Of a stretch of 64,000 nt of DNA, positions 47,503-59,942 are shown one piece after another. Both the position numbers and the translations under genes were made by a program. This stretch comes from Archegozetes longisetosus. Taxonomy: Eukaryota > Arthropoda > Arachnida > Sarcoptiformes > Trhypochthoniidae. The notes under the pieces are model-generated. The model was not told the origin of the DNA, did no database searches, and saw only the letters and a list, made by a program, of their open reading frames with translations. The stretch is from the NCBI GenBank assembly GCA_018873245.2, contig JAEMBT020000009.1:10865112-10929111 (forward strand), written 5' to 3'. How positions within the stretch are numbered: position 1 is the first letter of the stretch; each line of letters starts with the position of its first letter.

Positions 47503-47587
47503 ACCATAAGATCTTCAGCCATAAGAAACACATTTTTATTGAGCCTTTTTTTTCACATTATATAAGCCTTGAAGTTGACCCAAAAAC

Positions 47588-47588
<1 letters not shown>

Positions 47589-47638
<50 letters not shown>
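47589..47638. repeat. (TC)n microsatellite, about 25 units
   Basis: Uninterrupted TC dinucleotides. A similar (CT) tract of about 19 units lies at 57840-57878. Homopurine/homopyrimidine tracts of this type can form triplex DNA. Confidence 0.95.
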
Positions 47639-47640
<2 letters not shown>

Positions 47641-48525
47641 ATTGAATCATAAAACCCGTTTGTATTTTTCTATGTCATTTCGCGACATAAGAAACAGCTC
47701 ATCTTAAGAAACAGCTCTTATCCTATCTATTAGAGGCCAATATCGAGGGCGTCCCCTTTTCCAACTTATTACCGCTTGAGTTTCTAAATGTTTCACTCCA
47801 TTTTGCAATCGCTCTATCTTGAAATCCCAAATTTTACTCTTCTTTTCTGATTGTATCTCTCATACTTTTCATACCTCACTATTACATATATACGTCTAAT
47901 GTTTTCTTACTTCTACGTAGTTTTAAATGCTTTTTCAAAATCAATAATAATTCAGTCTATGGGTCTCTTATTTTACTTTACTCTATGTGAAAGTTAACTA
48001 AATGTGTAAAATAAACCCAAATAATTATTGTTCCGCATTTGCTTCGACGCTTAATTATTTGACTAATTTAAAAATTAGCCAAACCAGTCAGATCTACAAA
48101 ACGGGTTTCATTCATCAGTCTCGTCCGACGGTTACGCACGTTGGACAAAGACGCTAACATCTTATTGATGTTTGTCCGCTTGACCGACTTTACTAACTTT
48201 TCAATACTATTATATATGAGTCTCTTTTTAAATCTAAATTTTTAATCTCCGAAATATGTTTGCTTTTAATATGAAATAAAATTTTTAGATTTTTTGTCTG
48301 ATTAATAAAAACCTTGAAAACTTTCACATAAATGTAATTATTGACAAACACGAAATCTAGTTAAGTATAAATGTATTCTGAACTTAACCATAATTTATAA
48401 ATTCTATCAGCTCTAATACCCCTTTCTTTGAGAGTTATGTCATCGATTGCACCTTTCTTCTTACCTTTGAAAACAAGTTTTCTAACTTTTCTTATTAATA
48501 TTATACTCGAAATCCTAATAATCCT
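47639..48525. other. Intergenic region with possible relic fragments
   Basis: On the minus strand, about 47735-47790 reads S-W-K-R-G-R-P-R-Y-W-P-L-I, similar to the G-R-P-R-x-W tail motif of LINE proteins and to an AT-hook core. It is too short to classify. On the minus strand, 48361-48597 contains K-L-V-F-K-G followed by a strong donor-like AAAG/GTAAGA. This could be a real exon, but no partner exon is visible. Confidence 0.2.
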
Positions 48526-48716
48526 CGATAGCAACCAGAAGTGACAGGTTGTGATGGCATGCTTTTCATCAGACCATAATATATAACATACTAACAAACT
48601 TACAGAATATTCAATGTAGTAATGAAAGCAAATTAAGAATAATATTTAGCAAAATATTGATGCGTATCATTAGCTGATTGATACTTTATAACAACAGGCT
48701 TTCTCTCGCTACTATC
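48526..48716. mobile_element. 188-bp MITE family, copy 2
   Basis: Begins CGATAGCAACCAGAAGTGAC and contains ACTAACAAACTTACAGAATA, as in copy 3 in reverse complement. The end near CGCTACTATCACTG is degenerate. Confidence 0.65.
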
Positions 48717-51235
48717 ACTGAACTTTTCGACTATAATAACTGAAAGTGGTAACTCTTGCGAAAGAAGACTACTTAACCAATCCTTCAGCGTAACTAATGA
48801 ATTATAATAATTAAAATAACAATTATTTTGCAGAAAATAAATCATTAACAATTGAGCTCATTTTTCTACCCGATATTACGCTTCATCTCACCCTTGACTG
48901 ACATTGACTTAATTTTAATGTTATTCATTCTCTTTTTTCTCTTTCCAAACTGTTATAGTAAAGGAAAACATTTTACTTTTCGTATTTTCGTACTTTACAG
49001 ATACGAAAAAAACCTGAATTTATTTTTTTAAAACTATAATTTTCGCCGTATTATACTTAATTAAATGTTTTATTGAAATAATTTTGTCGTTCGAGTTCTT
49101 TTGTTCAATAGTCAACTCGTGTCCGAATTGATTCGGTACCAGAACTTCAGGTCATGTTAACGCCTATTAAACATAAAATCATAAATCTGTCGAGAAAATC
49201 ATGTGTCAGCGAATAAAAAAAAACCCTCATCACAGATTTCCCGACATAAGTAAAACAAAAAACGATAGTAATCAAGAGTGTTGCTTGTAATTAGATTTAA
49301 TTCTGCATTTGAGCAAGTTGAAAACAGCATCTCGTAAATTTGAATATATTTATTTCTTTTCACTAATAGTGTTTGAAAAGTAAATAAATCATTGAGAAAA
49401 AGCTTAACGTGCAAATGGTTAAGAGTGTGCACACTTCAGTTTTTTGCTATTATTATCTGCCCCTCCTGTAGCCATAATAGTGGGTGATTTTAACTCATTT
49501 CGCTCTCTTAAAACCGTGCGATGGGCGCATAGGGTTGGCAACAAAGTTGACTTTAATTTTTGCTTATGCTCAATATATGCTTAGATAGTAAAACATACAG
49601 AACTGTGATTGTTCTCCACACCCAACAACTTAAGTTATGCTCAGAGAGAAAAATGACTTTTCCTAAAGGGCACGACCCGTACTGAAAATGGAAAGTGACG
49701 TTTCACTGATAACCCATTAGCCGAAGTCATGCCATTCACGAAATGCAGTGAATGCAATAGAAACGTTCGTGAGAGATGAGAGTAGCGATTGCTTTATAAA
49801 ACTAATCATTTATAAATTATAATCTAATATATAAACCAATCAAATGTCGACCAATAAAAAGTTTGCGAAAATAATTGCCGAATGTTATCGTAAAGTTGTT
49901 TTTTACATCTGTTTAATCATTTATAGTTTAAAATGAATTTTTGAATAACTCAAACAAAGTATTCAAGTATTTGATGACTGATTAAATATTTATGTTTTAA
50001 AGCATTTTCTATAAACCTTTGAATGATTAACGAACATGAAGAAAAGATAAAGAATCAAGAGTTGGCTCTACTTTAGGTTAGGTTAGGTTTGGCTCTACGT
50101 GAAAGTTATTATAAATAAATTGACAACAATTCCTAAAATCACTACATAGTAGACAAACTAATAGTGAAAAACATTTATCTAACGCATAGCAAAAGTCATA
50201 TTAGGATACTATAGGAATGGTAAATGAATATTTATTAGTGAAATATTTCTATTTTCACAGCCTAATTAACTTTTGATATTAGAAAAATGTTGGGAATATG
50301 TAGAAAGTGTCCGCCAGATTGAAGCGTTTGCGCACATCTATCACTATTTGTGTCCTTGGATGCGTTCAAAGCCTCTTATGTTTAACTATAAGTGGCGTAA
50401 ATATTGTTTTATAAATATACTTTATAACAAATATTACTTTATTACTAATATTGTTATAACTAATCAATATTTCTATTAACCTCTAGAATTTGACCGCTAA
50501 GTACATTAGTTGGACTATAAGTTATGATCAATTTAGTGAATAGTGAAGTAAAAAGTCGATCATATACGCCACTATTACTAGTCTGACGAGTTAGTGTAGT
50601 AGTAGTAGTAGTAATAGTAGTACTGCTGCTATATAGCAATATTTTGCTGGTAGGGCTCAATAGTATAATAACCTACATTCAAACATAAAACGATTCTCGC
50701 ATTCACTATATACTATACGCACCATGCATTACATCAGAATCAGATCTTTCGGTATATAGCCCAATCCTTTCAGAACGTATATGTTCAACTTTATTTTTAT
50801 CTTCAAATAGATTTGGCACTTCTTTTCCAAAATACTTTAAATCTCATTGTATAACTCATTCATCATTATATCTATTAGTTTGTCATTTATTTGAATGATT
50901 ATTCATTTATTTTACTTAGTTGATCAAAATTAATTCAAGTATTTTCCGAAAATTCAAACTTATTTTAGGTTAGGTTAAGTTCAAGCTATCTGTTTCGACA
51001 ATTTTGAAAACTTTCAATCATCTTAAAGATTGAACGATCAATGATTAATCTCTTACAATGATTAAGCGAATATTTTTAAAGTTTCGGGTTAGAAATATTG
51101 GTGAACCGAAAAATCCAGATGTTAATAATGTATTACATGTATAGTACGCTCGGATTTTGAAAATGTTAGTGAAATAGACGCATGCGTGCGAGAGAGAGAG
51201 TTAGGTGAATCTATTGGCATTCCGCCTCATGCTAG
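48717..51235. other. Gene-free region, part 3
   Basis: AT-rich. A short plus-strand stretch at 49455-49560 reads I-I-V-G-D-F-N-S-F-R, like the GDFN motif of LINE endonucleases, but is not extended on either side. A three-unit TTAGG array lies at 50073-50087. A trinucleotide (AGT/TAG) run lies at 50594-50633. Nothing else recognised. Confidence 0.35.
50073..50087 (+). repeat. Interstitial telomere-type (TTAGG)3 array
   Basis: Three perfect TTAGG units, the canonical arthropod telomere repeat, followed by a degenerate TTTGG. The array is bracketed by a direct repeat of TTGGCTCTAC (50062-50071 and 50088-50097). A further two units occur near 50967-50977. Confidence 0.6.
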
Positions 51236-51417
51236 TACAGTCGACTCTCTGTATTCATTACCTAGTCTCATATAGTGGACAATGAGCTACCATAAACACT
51301 TTGGAAAATTGATTTAGTTCTCCAGTTATGCACATTGTATCTGACATAGTGGACTCTCATTATAATGGGTCTATTTTGAGCATATCGGGCTATTGATTAT
51401 AACTATCGACGACTGTA
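51236..51417. mobile_element. Pogo-like miniature element
   Basis: TA-flanked, left tip CAGTCGACTCTCTGTATTCA, right tip TATCGACGACTG. Internal phrases CATATAGTGGAC and TCATTATAATGGG are typical of this group. Confidence 0.65.
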
Positions 51418-51755
51418 TAACCCTGTGAATAGCTGTGTTTGGCTTGCCAGGGATAACTAACACCTCTTGGCAAAGCCTGATCTTGACTCACAGATGCCTC
51501 ACTTTGTTTTCGGTCTGTTCTCTCTGTAGCGCTTTTTCGACAGTGTCGTAAAACCTTTTCACCAAAATGCAAAGTAAATAGACTTTGATTTTTGTGCTTA
51601 ACTTTACCAAATGATTCATTCAAATCATACACTCTATCGTTTATTGTTGTGATTAATACACATCTTTCATACACACGTGACATCATTGACGCAGATTTAA
51701 TCGTATTTTGTGTTTCTATTATTTCAATTTTGCCGCTGTTTTCACTTCTAATCAA
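51390..51755 (-). CDS. Hypothetical 121-residue frame or exon
   Basis: An ATG-initiated frame whose composition is balanced and much less AT-driven than its surroundings, with segments such as V-Y-D-L-N-E-S-F-G-K-V and S-Q-D-Q-A-L-P-R-G-V-S-Y-P-W. No domain is recognised. A splice-acceptor-like CTTAAG lies just upstream of the ATG, so the true coding segment may be an internal or last exon. Its final nine codons and stop come from the miniature element at 51236-51417, so the original end may have been lost on insertion. It could be a small gene, an exon of a larger unseen gene, or a decaying remnant. Confidence 0.3.
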   Translation of the reverse strand: MIRSENSGKIEIIETQNTIKSASMMSRVYERCVLITTINDRVYDLNESFGKVKHKNQSLFTLHFGEKVLRHCRKSATERTDRKQSEASVSQDQALPRGVSYPWQAKHSYSQGYTVVDSYNQ

Positions 51756-54700
51756 TCTTAAGGTAATTGCATTTTATTATTATTATTATTATTATTAGTT
51801 TCTATCATATACTAAACTATTGATTGATGTATAAACGTTACCTGTTGGCCAATACAATGTATTTGTACCAATTGATTTAGTGTTTAATTTATTATTGAGA
51901 CTAAAGTGCCCTAAAATGCCCTACAATTGAATCGGGGAATCGGGTCTACAGTGATTTGGTGGTGTGAATGAAAGGGAAAGTTTTGAATAAACTGGCAAAA
52001 CGGATAAAACAAATGATAAATAGTCTAAAAAATAAGTTTAGTTGCTTGGTGTGGAAGGTGCAGTATTTCTTAATGAACTTTTTTATTCCAAAGGTGATAA
52101 GAGAAGAGTGAATACTGTTTACATAAGACATAACGATAGCAAATAAATATATATAAGCTGTGAAATAGTCGACGATTGCTCTGTCAAACCGCTATGTATT
52201 AAAACACAAACCACTTATAATAGTATTCATAAATGTTTTCACCTTTTAATAGTCATTCAATTGCAGATCATTGGCATTAGTATTACAGAAAGCGTCGCTA
52301 TGTAGTAGACTTTATAGACATTAGGTTTGGGTTTTGGTTAGCATTTTAGTAATCACATTAGATATGATTATAAAGTTATATTATTTTTATCATGAACGTT
52401 TGCATGAGTGATTCGTTTCTATGATATTTATGATTTTCATGTTAACTCATTCTACAGTCTATACCTGCTACTAACTTTGTGTGTGTTACAGTCTATACCC
52501 ACTTTCAGCTTAGTTTATATTCATTCTAAGCTTAGTCTATGCACAGTCTAAGCTGGTTATAAGCACGATGTGTACTGACTCTCAACTCAGTCTAAGCCTA
52601 GTTTTATGCCTAGTCTATACTAAATGCAGGCTTAGTCTGTAGAGACAGTAAGCCTACTATATACGCACTCTATGTATTTCATATCTACATTAATTGCCAT
52701 TATTTTTGTGCAGATCTCATTAGCAAATATTCGTTTCATGTCTCTAATACTGGAATCATAAAAGACTATTCACATTAAATTAATAACCAATACGACCAAA
52801 CCTTCTCTGTAAACATTCCTCTAGTTTTTATAACATTCCTCTAAACAGAAGACATTTGTTTAACTTTAGGTTTGATCAATTTAGTCGTTTCTTACTTTAA
52901 TCTTACATCGATTTATGAAAACGAAAAAAATATTTTCATTTCTATTTGTTTTACTCAACAGCAACTCATAGATCGGCAAATAATCCTTGAATCGAGCTGA
53001 TATTATACAACAATGTTTCGTAGATTTGATGTATTTGATGTGCTAATTCTTCACCAATAGAGATGATGCATATGAGAGAAACTGGTTTTAATACTTTTCT
53101 CTTATCTCAGACTAGAAATATTTTACCAATTCTAGAGTCAAATCTACGTCTAGGCTAACAAATCTACCAAATATAACTATAATTATATTAAGTTCACAAA
53201 TCTCACTATAGTTCTTAGCATAGTCTACCAGTATAACTATATTCGCATTTTTAAGACTAACAAGTTGAACAATTTACACTTTATTTGACTCAATCTAAAT
53301 AAATAGTTGTGAAATATCTGCTAAAACTGCAAATATTTATTTGCCATATAATAGCACAACATTGAATTTTGAATTTACACTGAATTTACACTGAATTTAC
53401 ACTGAATTTACTCTCAAATAATAAGTACTTATACTTATTCAACTCAGATGATTATATTGCAAATGCAGACAATGAATCAACTGATAGGTCAGTTGTGAGT
53501 CCATATGCAAAGACATTTGGCGTTTGAAAGTTCGTCCTTGTTTTTCAGGCAGAAATATGAAGTATAGATATGGAGTAAAAGTAATACGTTATGTTATGCT
53601 GGTATAAGTATAAGTATAATGCAGTAGAAAGTTGTAGAATAGTATGTTAGTAGAGATCTAAGTGTTTCTCTACCCTCACAGCAGATGTTAAAAGCAAAAT
53701 ATCATATTGTTAAGAATGGACATCACGCCAAATCTAGTCACCCACAGGTCTCTGCGATTTGCTTTTAACAGCTCCAGCATACCGTCTGCGAATTGCTTTG
53801 CAGAGCTATCTTAGCGCTAGTTTACAGATCTATCTGGCTTACTTTCAGATACCACTCTGCTAGTTTACAGACCTATCTAGCTTACTTACAGATACTACTC
53901 TAACTTTTAGTATCTACTTTGCTAGTTTACAGATCTATCTAGCTTACTTTCAGATACCACTCTATCCCTTCAACTCTGCCTTTTGGTACCTACTCTGCAT
54001 TTATTTCTTCTTGGCTACACTCAAATCTTTGTTTCAATACTATTGAACTTAATTTTAATTTTAAAGCTCATTAAGATTATAATCTTTTAAGTAAAGAGTC
54101 TTTAAGTCTCAAAGAGTTATTTAACGTTATGTTAAGCAGTACTTAACATAAATATTCTTTTTTTTCAAGCCAAATGATTATTTCAAGATTGAATCCATTG
54201 TAGACTATGTATACATATTTATAACCTCATTGTTTGAATACAATTTTCATTATACCCGCATTTAATAGTAAACATAAAATAAATTGAAAAAAGCAAAATC
54301 AGTTTCAACTGTCATATCCATGAATTTGAGAATCAATTAAAACATAATTGATATTTGACTGAATGGATTCTATCCTGAAGCCAACAAATGGAAAACTAGT
54401 TTTGTCCAATCCTAAATCACATAATAATTACTATTATTATCGTTTGATAAACTCTACTTTTCACTTGTTTGCCAATTCGTTGATGACCTAAACTGGAAGG
54501 ACTTAGCATTTATTTAACATGAATTTTACTATCGTTTTGATACCTATACAGACATAGACTGATATTTGAAAGACTGGTATCTGAAAGACTGGTATCTGAA
54601 AGTCTAGCATAATATAAGGAAATTTAGAGCTAATATCTCAAATCTGAATTTGGGCAATTATACGCATAATGTGCTAATATTTCTTCATTGATTGGGTTTG

Positions 54701-56032
54701 ATATAATTTTATATAATTTCCAGTCCATTCCCATTTACCCTTGAATTGAGGTCATAAGCATTTTGATTAGTTTGAAGGAAAACGTTTATACAATTTCTAC
54801 TATTTTCCCAAAAAAATAATAATCACATTTTCCCAAAAGACTTTCCATATATTTGCAAAACTATACATTTGTTAAATTTAATTATCAACAATTAAGTCGA
54901 TTGCCAACAGAACCGCTAATTTAATGTGACTTATTTTTAGTTCAATCACTACTTTGGATCCTTTCCATATGTTTCTGTTTATTATTAGAGTTCTTTACAG
55001 TTCTGTAAATTGTCTTAAACCCATTGGTTAAGCCGTTAGTATTGGTTAAAAATTGATATAATTTCTAATCAATTTCATGTCTATTGTCTTAGAAAAGTCA
55101 TATCAACATTGAGTTAGTCTATAAGATTAGTTAGTTTTCGATAACTACAAGTAATTGATTGTGTAATATATTAGTAAATAGTATTTAGTAACATGTATTG
55201 CAAAACAAATAAAACGCCACCCTTAACCATATTAACCATAGAGAAGGCCCTCAATTCTCGGCCTCATTTCTACACCAATTTCTAGGTCGACTATAATTCT
55301 ATAGACCACTAGTTTTACTTCTATTCCTATTTTGTTAGTTTTTAGCTGCTTTTTATTCTCTCCATTTTGAGCTCGTTTTTTCTCTTTATTTGTTGAACTT
55401 TTAGTTATATTGCATTTTTAGTTGCTTTTAACTAAAAGTTTCATTTCTAGTACTTTTACTCAATAGATATATAAAGCATTGGAAACGTAATAGTGACAAA
55501 TATATAACATTATAATCACTGCTATTAACTCTTTTTTCTACCCATTTCATTCAAAGATAATAACCTTTAGCAATATTTGTCTATTTTTTCAATCACACTT
55601 TTAATTCAAATTAGTTTTAATGACAAAATCAACAAAATGGGTGAACATTATAGTCACTTCTCGCTGTATATGTAGTTAAGTGGTTTTTAATTGTAGAAAA
55701 AATGAAGTCATGCTATGGCATAAAATGTTTTATATTGTTGTTTTTAAGAAGCACTTAAGTGCATACTCAGGACAGGTTTTGATGCAATCAAATAAAAAGT
55801 GAAATCAGACGATCATATACAGGCAAATGGAAGTGATCGTGCATTTTAGGCACAAGTTAGGCATTAGTTAGGGTGGAAACGTAATTGTCAGTCGAAAATA
55901 GCATTTAAACAACTAATAGAGAGCTGGTGGTAAGGCTTTAGACACGACTAATAGTAAGGCTTTAAACAACAAATATTAAAGCTTTAAACAACTAATACTC
56001 TTGCGCTATATTGATATTTATCAAAGATGACG

Positions 56033-56113
56033 GTGACTGATACATAAGTTATACGGTGACTGATACATAAGTTATACAGTGACTGATACATAACTTATAC
56101 CGTATAAGTTATA
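56033..56113. repeat. Minisatellite, 23-bp unit x 3.5
   Basis: Unit GTGACTGATACATAAGTTAT followed by AC and one variable base. The last partial unit runs into an inverted copy (CTTATACCGTATAAGTTATA), giving a small hairpin. Confidence 0.85.
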
Positions 56114-57029
56114 CCCAATCTATCTATGATGAGATGGTTGACTAAATCAAAACTTACTATTCGTGCAGCTCTAATGCAGCTGTCCTTGACTCGACTACTT
56201 TTATAAGTTATGTTTAGTATTTCAACTTTCAATTCGTTATATACTTATTATTTCTTACTCAATAGTATTGGCTTTTGAGAGACTAAAAGCTAGCGGCTTA
56301 TTAATGTATTTTAACACTACTTCATACCGTCAATACAACCTCATGTGTACATAATCCGCAATATGCTATAGACAATCATAGAAATTTGGACAGTTCTTAG
56401 AATGAGGGCCTCTTAAACTTCAGACTATGGCCACATCTGTTTGGTTGGGGTCAATCGTTTAACCCTAACTCTTAGTGCAAACTAAATCATTGACTTCTTT
56501 ACAAATTCAAATGGCATTGATTACAATTGTGAAAGTTAACAGAGTTATGAAAGTTGTTGCAAATATGTACTAGACTATGGTATGCGAGTATAACAGAAAC
56601 CACATATTCACTAAACTATTGTACAGCAGACTCTCTGTTATGTTGCTGTGTAGTCAATGAGCTATAGTGAAATGTTATTTTTATTATTTCAATTATTTTT
56701 CAATTATTATTTCATTCGAAAACTATACTTTGTATCCCATATAGTGAACTGCCGTTAATAACGAACAGATTCCTAGTGCATAAGAATGTAAACTATAAGG
56801 AGATAGAAATGTAGAAAAAAATCGTACAGATATAACAGAAACAGCACACATTGACTGAAACATAAAGTCAGCCCACAGACAACACGATTACAATTGATAG
56901 AGTTAGAATCCAAGGACACATTTAATTGAACATCCAATCCAAGGACATGAGAATCATATAAATTGGTAGTAATGGCAGTGATGCCAACAAATCAACAATG
57001 CTTCATGCATTGAGTATTTAGACATTATG

Positions 57030-57209
57030 TTAAGGTATTTTGGGCCGGTTCAGTTAAGGTATTTTAGGCTGGTTTGTTAGGGTGTTTGGGCCGGTTTGTT
57101 AGGGTGTTGGGCCGCTTTCTTCATGTATTTGGGCCGCTTTCTTAAGGTGTTTGGGCCGCTTTCTTAACATGTTTTGGGCCGGTTCGTTAACGTGTTTGGG
57201 CCGGTTCGT
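57030..57209. repeat. Minisatellite, about 22-bp unit x 8
   Basis: Degenerate units built on GTGTTTGGGCCGGTTCGTTA. The GGGCCGG core makes it a small GC-rich island in AT-rich DNA. Confidence 0.85.
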
Positions 57210-57304
57210 CAGAACCATCACTTTTTTACTGCTATTTATATGTTAAGTCATTCCTTTTTAAACTGTACTATTTTTATTGCATCCTTTTGTGCAATCCTAA
57301 TGAA

Positions 57305-57512
57305 TACAGTTATATCTCCATATAGCCTACCTCCGAATTGAACCTTTTTATAGCGAATCCTCTTCGTAGTCAAACCAATAGACTGTTTTTCAACACCAAC
57401 TAATCTCTTTATAGCGAGACCTCGTTATAGTGAACGCATTAGTCCCTTCCGATTCGGTTAGTGTTGACCTCTTTATAATGAAAGCTATTGACTATATGGA
57501 GGTATTCCTGTA
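57305..57512. mobile_element. Pogo-like miniature element, 208 bp
   Basis: TA-flanked tips CAGTTATATCTCCATATAGC and GACTATATGGAGGTATTCCT followed by G-TA. Internal CTCGTTATAGTGAACGC resembles Tigger/pogo termini. Short frames here are not coding. Confidence 0.7.
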
Positions 57513-57838
57513 CTACTGGAGTATAAATCTAGTATTTGGAATCTATTATCAAAAAAGTTAAAATGGCATTGAATATAAAACTTGACGACAAAATTGCTTT
57601 TTGTTCTTCTCCTTAACTCTTCTATGAATTTGAAGGCAACAAAAAGTTGAATATCTGATTGGATGTCATAAAAATGCTTATGCACATAAGCACTACTTTA
57701 TGCTATTTCACTAATTCTGATCAGTTCAAAACTATCTTATAGCTTCGTCAATATTGAAATCTACTTTGATTTATGTTTGAAGTTTAGCTCTTATGTAAAT
57801 ATTAGATATATTGTTTTCTCTGGAATAAAGTCAACTTT

Positions 57839-57878
<40 letters not shown>

Positions 57879-58009
57879 AATAACTCAAATCTCATGAATC
57901 ATTAACACATTGAACTTTAACTCTTACTTAATCTCAAATAATGAAATACAAAACTAGACCAAAATCGGACACAAAACATCAGAATAGATAGAATCATAAC
58001 GAGCAGCCT
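57513..58009. other. Intergenic region with CT microsatellite
   Basis: AT-rich, apart from a (CT)n tract at 57840-57878. No gene seen. Confidence 0.4.
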
Positions 58010-58330
58010 AAGCATATATCCTCTAGACTTAAGAAGTGGAGTTTTGAAGCATTTGGTAACCACATGTTGGGATAGAGCATTGATAAAAAAAATAGAAAGC
58101 GCTTTCTTTGTCCCACTCTAGCCATGTACGGATCTTACAATCCCTCAAGAGTAGACCCATTGGTGTATTGCCCCTGTCCTTGACCGTGAGCCCCGACTAC
58201 ACGGTTCGGATTTTCTCTTTCTTAGGCTTCCTTTTTGGGTCTGTGATTCTTCCGGCTTTTTCAATGTCCCCATTTTTACGAAAAATTCAGCTGCACTTCT
58301 CCTAACTGTACTCTACTTTCATTGTGTTCC
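58010..58330 (-). pseudogene. Unidentified GC-richer coding relic
   Basis: Reading the minus strand in one frame gives G-D-I-E-K-A-G-R-I-T-D-P-K-R-K-P-K-K-E-K, one stop (TAG), then L-T-V-K-D-R-G-N-T-P-M-G-L-L-L and T-W-L-E-W-D-K-E-S-A-F. Composition and lack of AT bias point to former coding sequence. The upstream part also needs one base more in a T5 run to continue. I cannot assign a family; a retroelement or transposon protein is possible. Confidence 0.3.
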
Positions 58331-58550
58331 GAGCGGACAGTATTGTATTGAAGTCCCCTCTTCTCTCTTCTATCCTATTTTTCGGGACTTTTCACTTAAT
58401 TTCCAAAACTTATTTCTATCCCATGAATAAGTTTTGTCAAGTGAATTGATTTCAAATATATCATATGTTGAGTTACCCATGAATACATTGTAGCTGAGAC
58501 ATAGCGGCGATGACCAAAACCTGTCATTACTCTATTGCTCATTTTTAATA

Positions 58551-58815
58551 AATCCATACATGCTATCAATGGTTGTCCGTACATCCTATCGATGGTTTGT
58601 CCATACATGCTATCAATAGGCTATCCTTACGTCTTATCAATAGTCTATCGATACGTGCCATTTATAGTCTATCCATACATCCTATCGATAGTCTATCCAC
58701 ACATCCTATCAATAGTCTATTCCATACATCATATCCATAGTCTATTCCGTACGTCCTATCCATAGTCTATTCCGTACGTCCTATCCATAGTCTATCCATA
58801 CATCCTATCCATACA
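58551..58815. repeat. Minisatellite, about 24-bp unit x 11
   Basis: Units of the form CTATCCATACATCCTATCAA plus TAGT, increasingly homogeneous towards the right, where two consecutive units (TCCGTACGTCCTATCCATAG) are identical. Frames through it are artefacts of the 24-base period. Confidence 0.9.
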
Positions 58816-59218
58816 GTCTATGCCACTCCTTCATTTGAACCTAACTTTCTTTTTCATATTATTTATTAATCCCTATTACAATTAGATTACATTCAACTTG
58901 AAAAATAGTTGTAAGTTTAAGTCCTCTTTCAATCATATGATTCCGATAGGTTTGATTGGTAGTTAGAGTTTAGTTCATTAGCCTAAACAGTTGGCGACAA
59001 CAAACTTGGCATTTGGTATGTCTTTTATATCATTTATTCTATTCAAGGACGTTGTTTTAGATCCTATAAAGTGTACGCCAAAACATACACCTTTCAGCTT
59101 ATTTTTTATTATTACCTAACTGTTTTATACACTTTTATTAATACCTTTGCCTCGTAAAACATTTAAATCCTTTTCGTTTGATTACTGCCTTTTTGTACAG
59201 TTTGACATTTTATAGTCC
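58816..59218. other. Intergenic region
   Basis: AT-rich; nothing recognised. Confidence 0.4.
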
Positions 59219-59405
59219 GCGATAGCAACTAGAACATGCCTGTTGCTATGTTGACCTTCTAGTGATGTGCATGAATTTGTTGCCAAATTTGATCTGTAAT
59301 TGCTTTTGATTACTACATAGAATATTCTATAAGTTTGTTAGTATGTTCGGTATTGAAGTTTGATGCAAAGCATGCCATCACAACGCATCACTTCTGGTTG
59401 CTATC
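59219..59405. mobile_element. 188-bp MITE family, copy 3 (most complete)
   Basis: Tips CGATAGCAACTAGAACATGC and ATCACTTCTGGTTGCTATC are inverted repeats. The interior contains TATTCTATAAGTTTGTTAGT and TGATGCAAAGCATGCCATCA. Copies 1 and 2 are in the opposite orientation. Confidence 0.75.
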
Positions 59406-59942
59406 AAAGAAGATTAAGCTGCAAGTGTACATGATCTCTATTTCTTAATTGTGTAAAGTTTGAACGCGTTCAAGGGCTCACTTATATTCGCAATAGTTGT
59501 GTAGTTTTATCGTTATCATAGCAAACATTGCTATCAGTAAGAATATAATAATCGAATGACTTTTCTGTGGTTTGGTCGCCGACAACAAGTGAAGGACTGG
59601 AAGGAATGTTTTTTATTATCAAAGCTTTAATAACATAATCACTCAATTTTGCCCTTTAATATTAAATAATATAATCAGTAACTATGAATATGGTTTTTGT
59701 TATCAATTTATCGCACTTTTACCCATATCTATATCTCTCTTAATTCTCTTCTCTTCAAGGCTGTGACCTAACTATCCTGACCGATAGCAAACTACTGATT
59801 TGCACATTGGCATAGATTATTTGTATTACACCTGCTGTCAAAATGTTACCAGAAACACTTTTTATATCTTTACCACTTCTCTTGTTATTTACTTTAACTT
59901 TTTTTAATATTTCAATACCATTGTCGTCATGCTTAATGTCAT

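Larger units (their letters stand above)
51756..57304. other. Gene-free region rich in degenerate tandem repeats
   Basis: Contains a TTA microsatellite at 51774-51797 and degenerate CTTAGTCTAT / CAGTCTAAGC phrases at about 52450-52680. It also holds TGAATTTACAC x 4 at 53369-53411, a TTACAGATCTATCTGGCTTA family at 53815-53995 and GAAAGACTGGTATCT x 3 at 54566-54612. A TAAGGCTTTA array lies at 55930-55990. A fragment starting TACAGCAGACTCTCTGTTAT at 56622 resembles the tip of the pogo-like element at 51.2 kb. No gene seen. Confidence 0.5.

Noticed and set aside
47735-47790. G-R-P-R-Y-W on the minus strand, like a LINE tail or AT-hook
   Set aside because: Too short and unsupported by neighbouring frames.
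48361-48597. Minus frame with K-L-V-F-K-G and a strong donor-like site, recalling FRG1-type sequence
   Set aside because: No partner exon, and the frame begins inside the MITE at 48526-48716; similarity rests on six residues.
49455-49560. I-I-V-G-D-F-N motif suggesting a LINE endonuclease
   Set aside because: Only about ten residues fit; no reverse transcriptase or other endonuclease blocks on either side.
58535-58765. 76-codon frame rich in P-Y-I-L-S-I-V repeats
   Set aside because: Generated by the 24-bp minisatellite.
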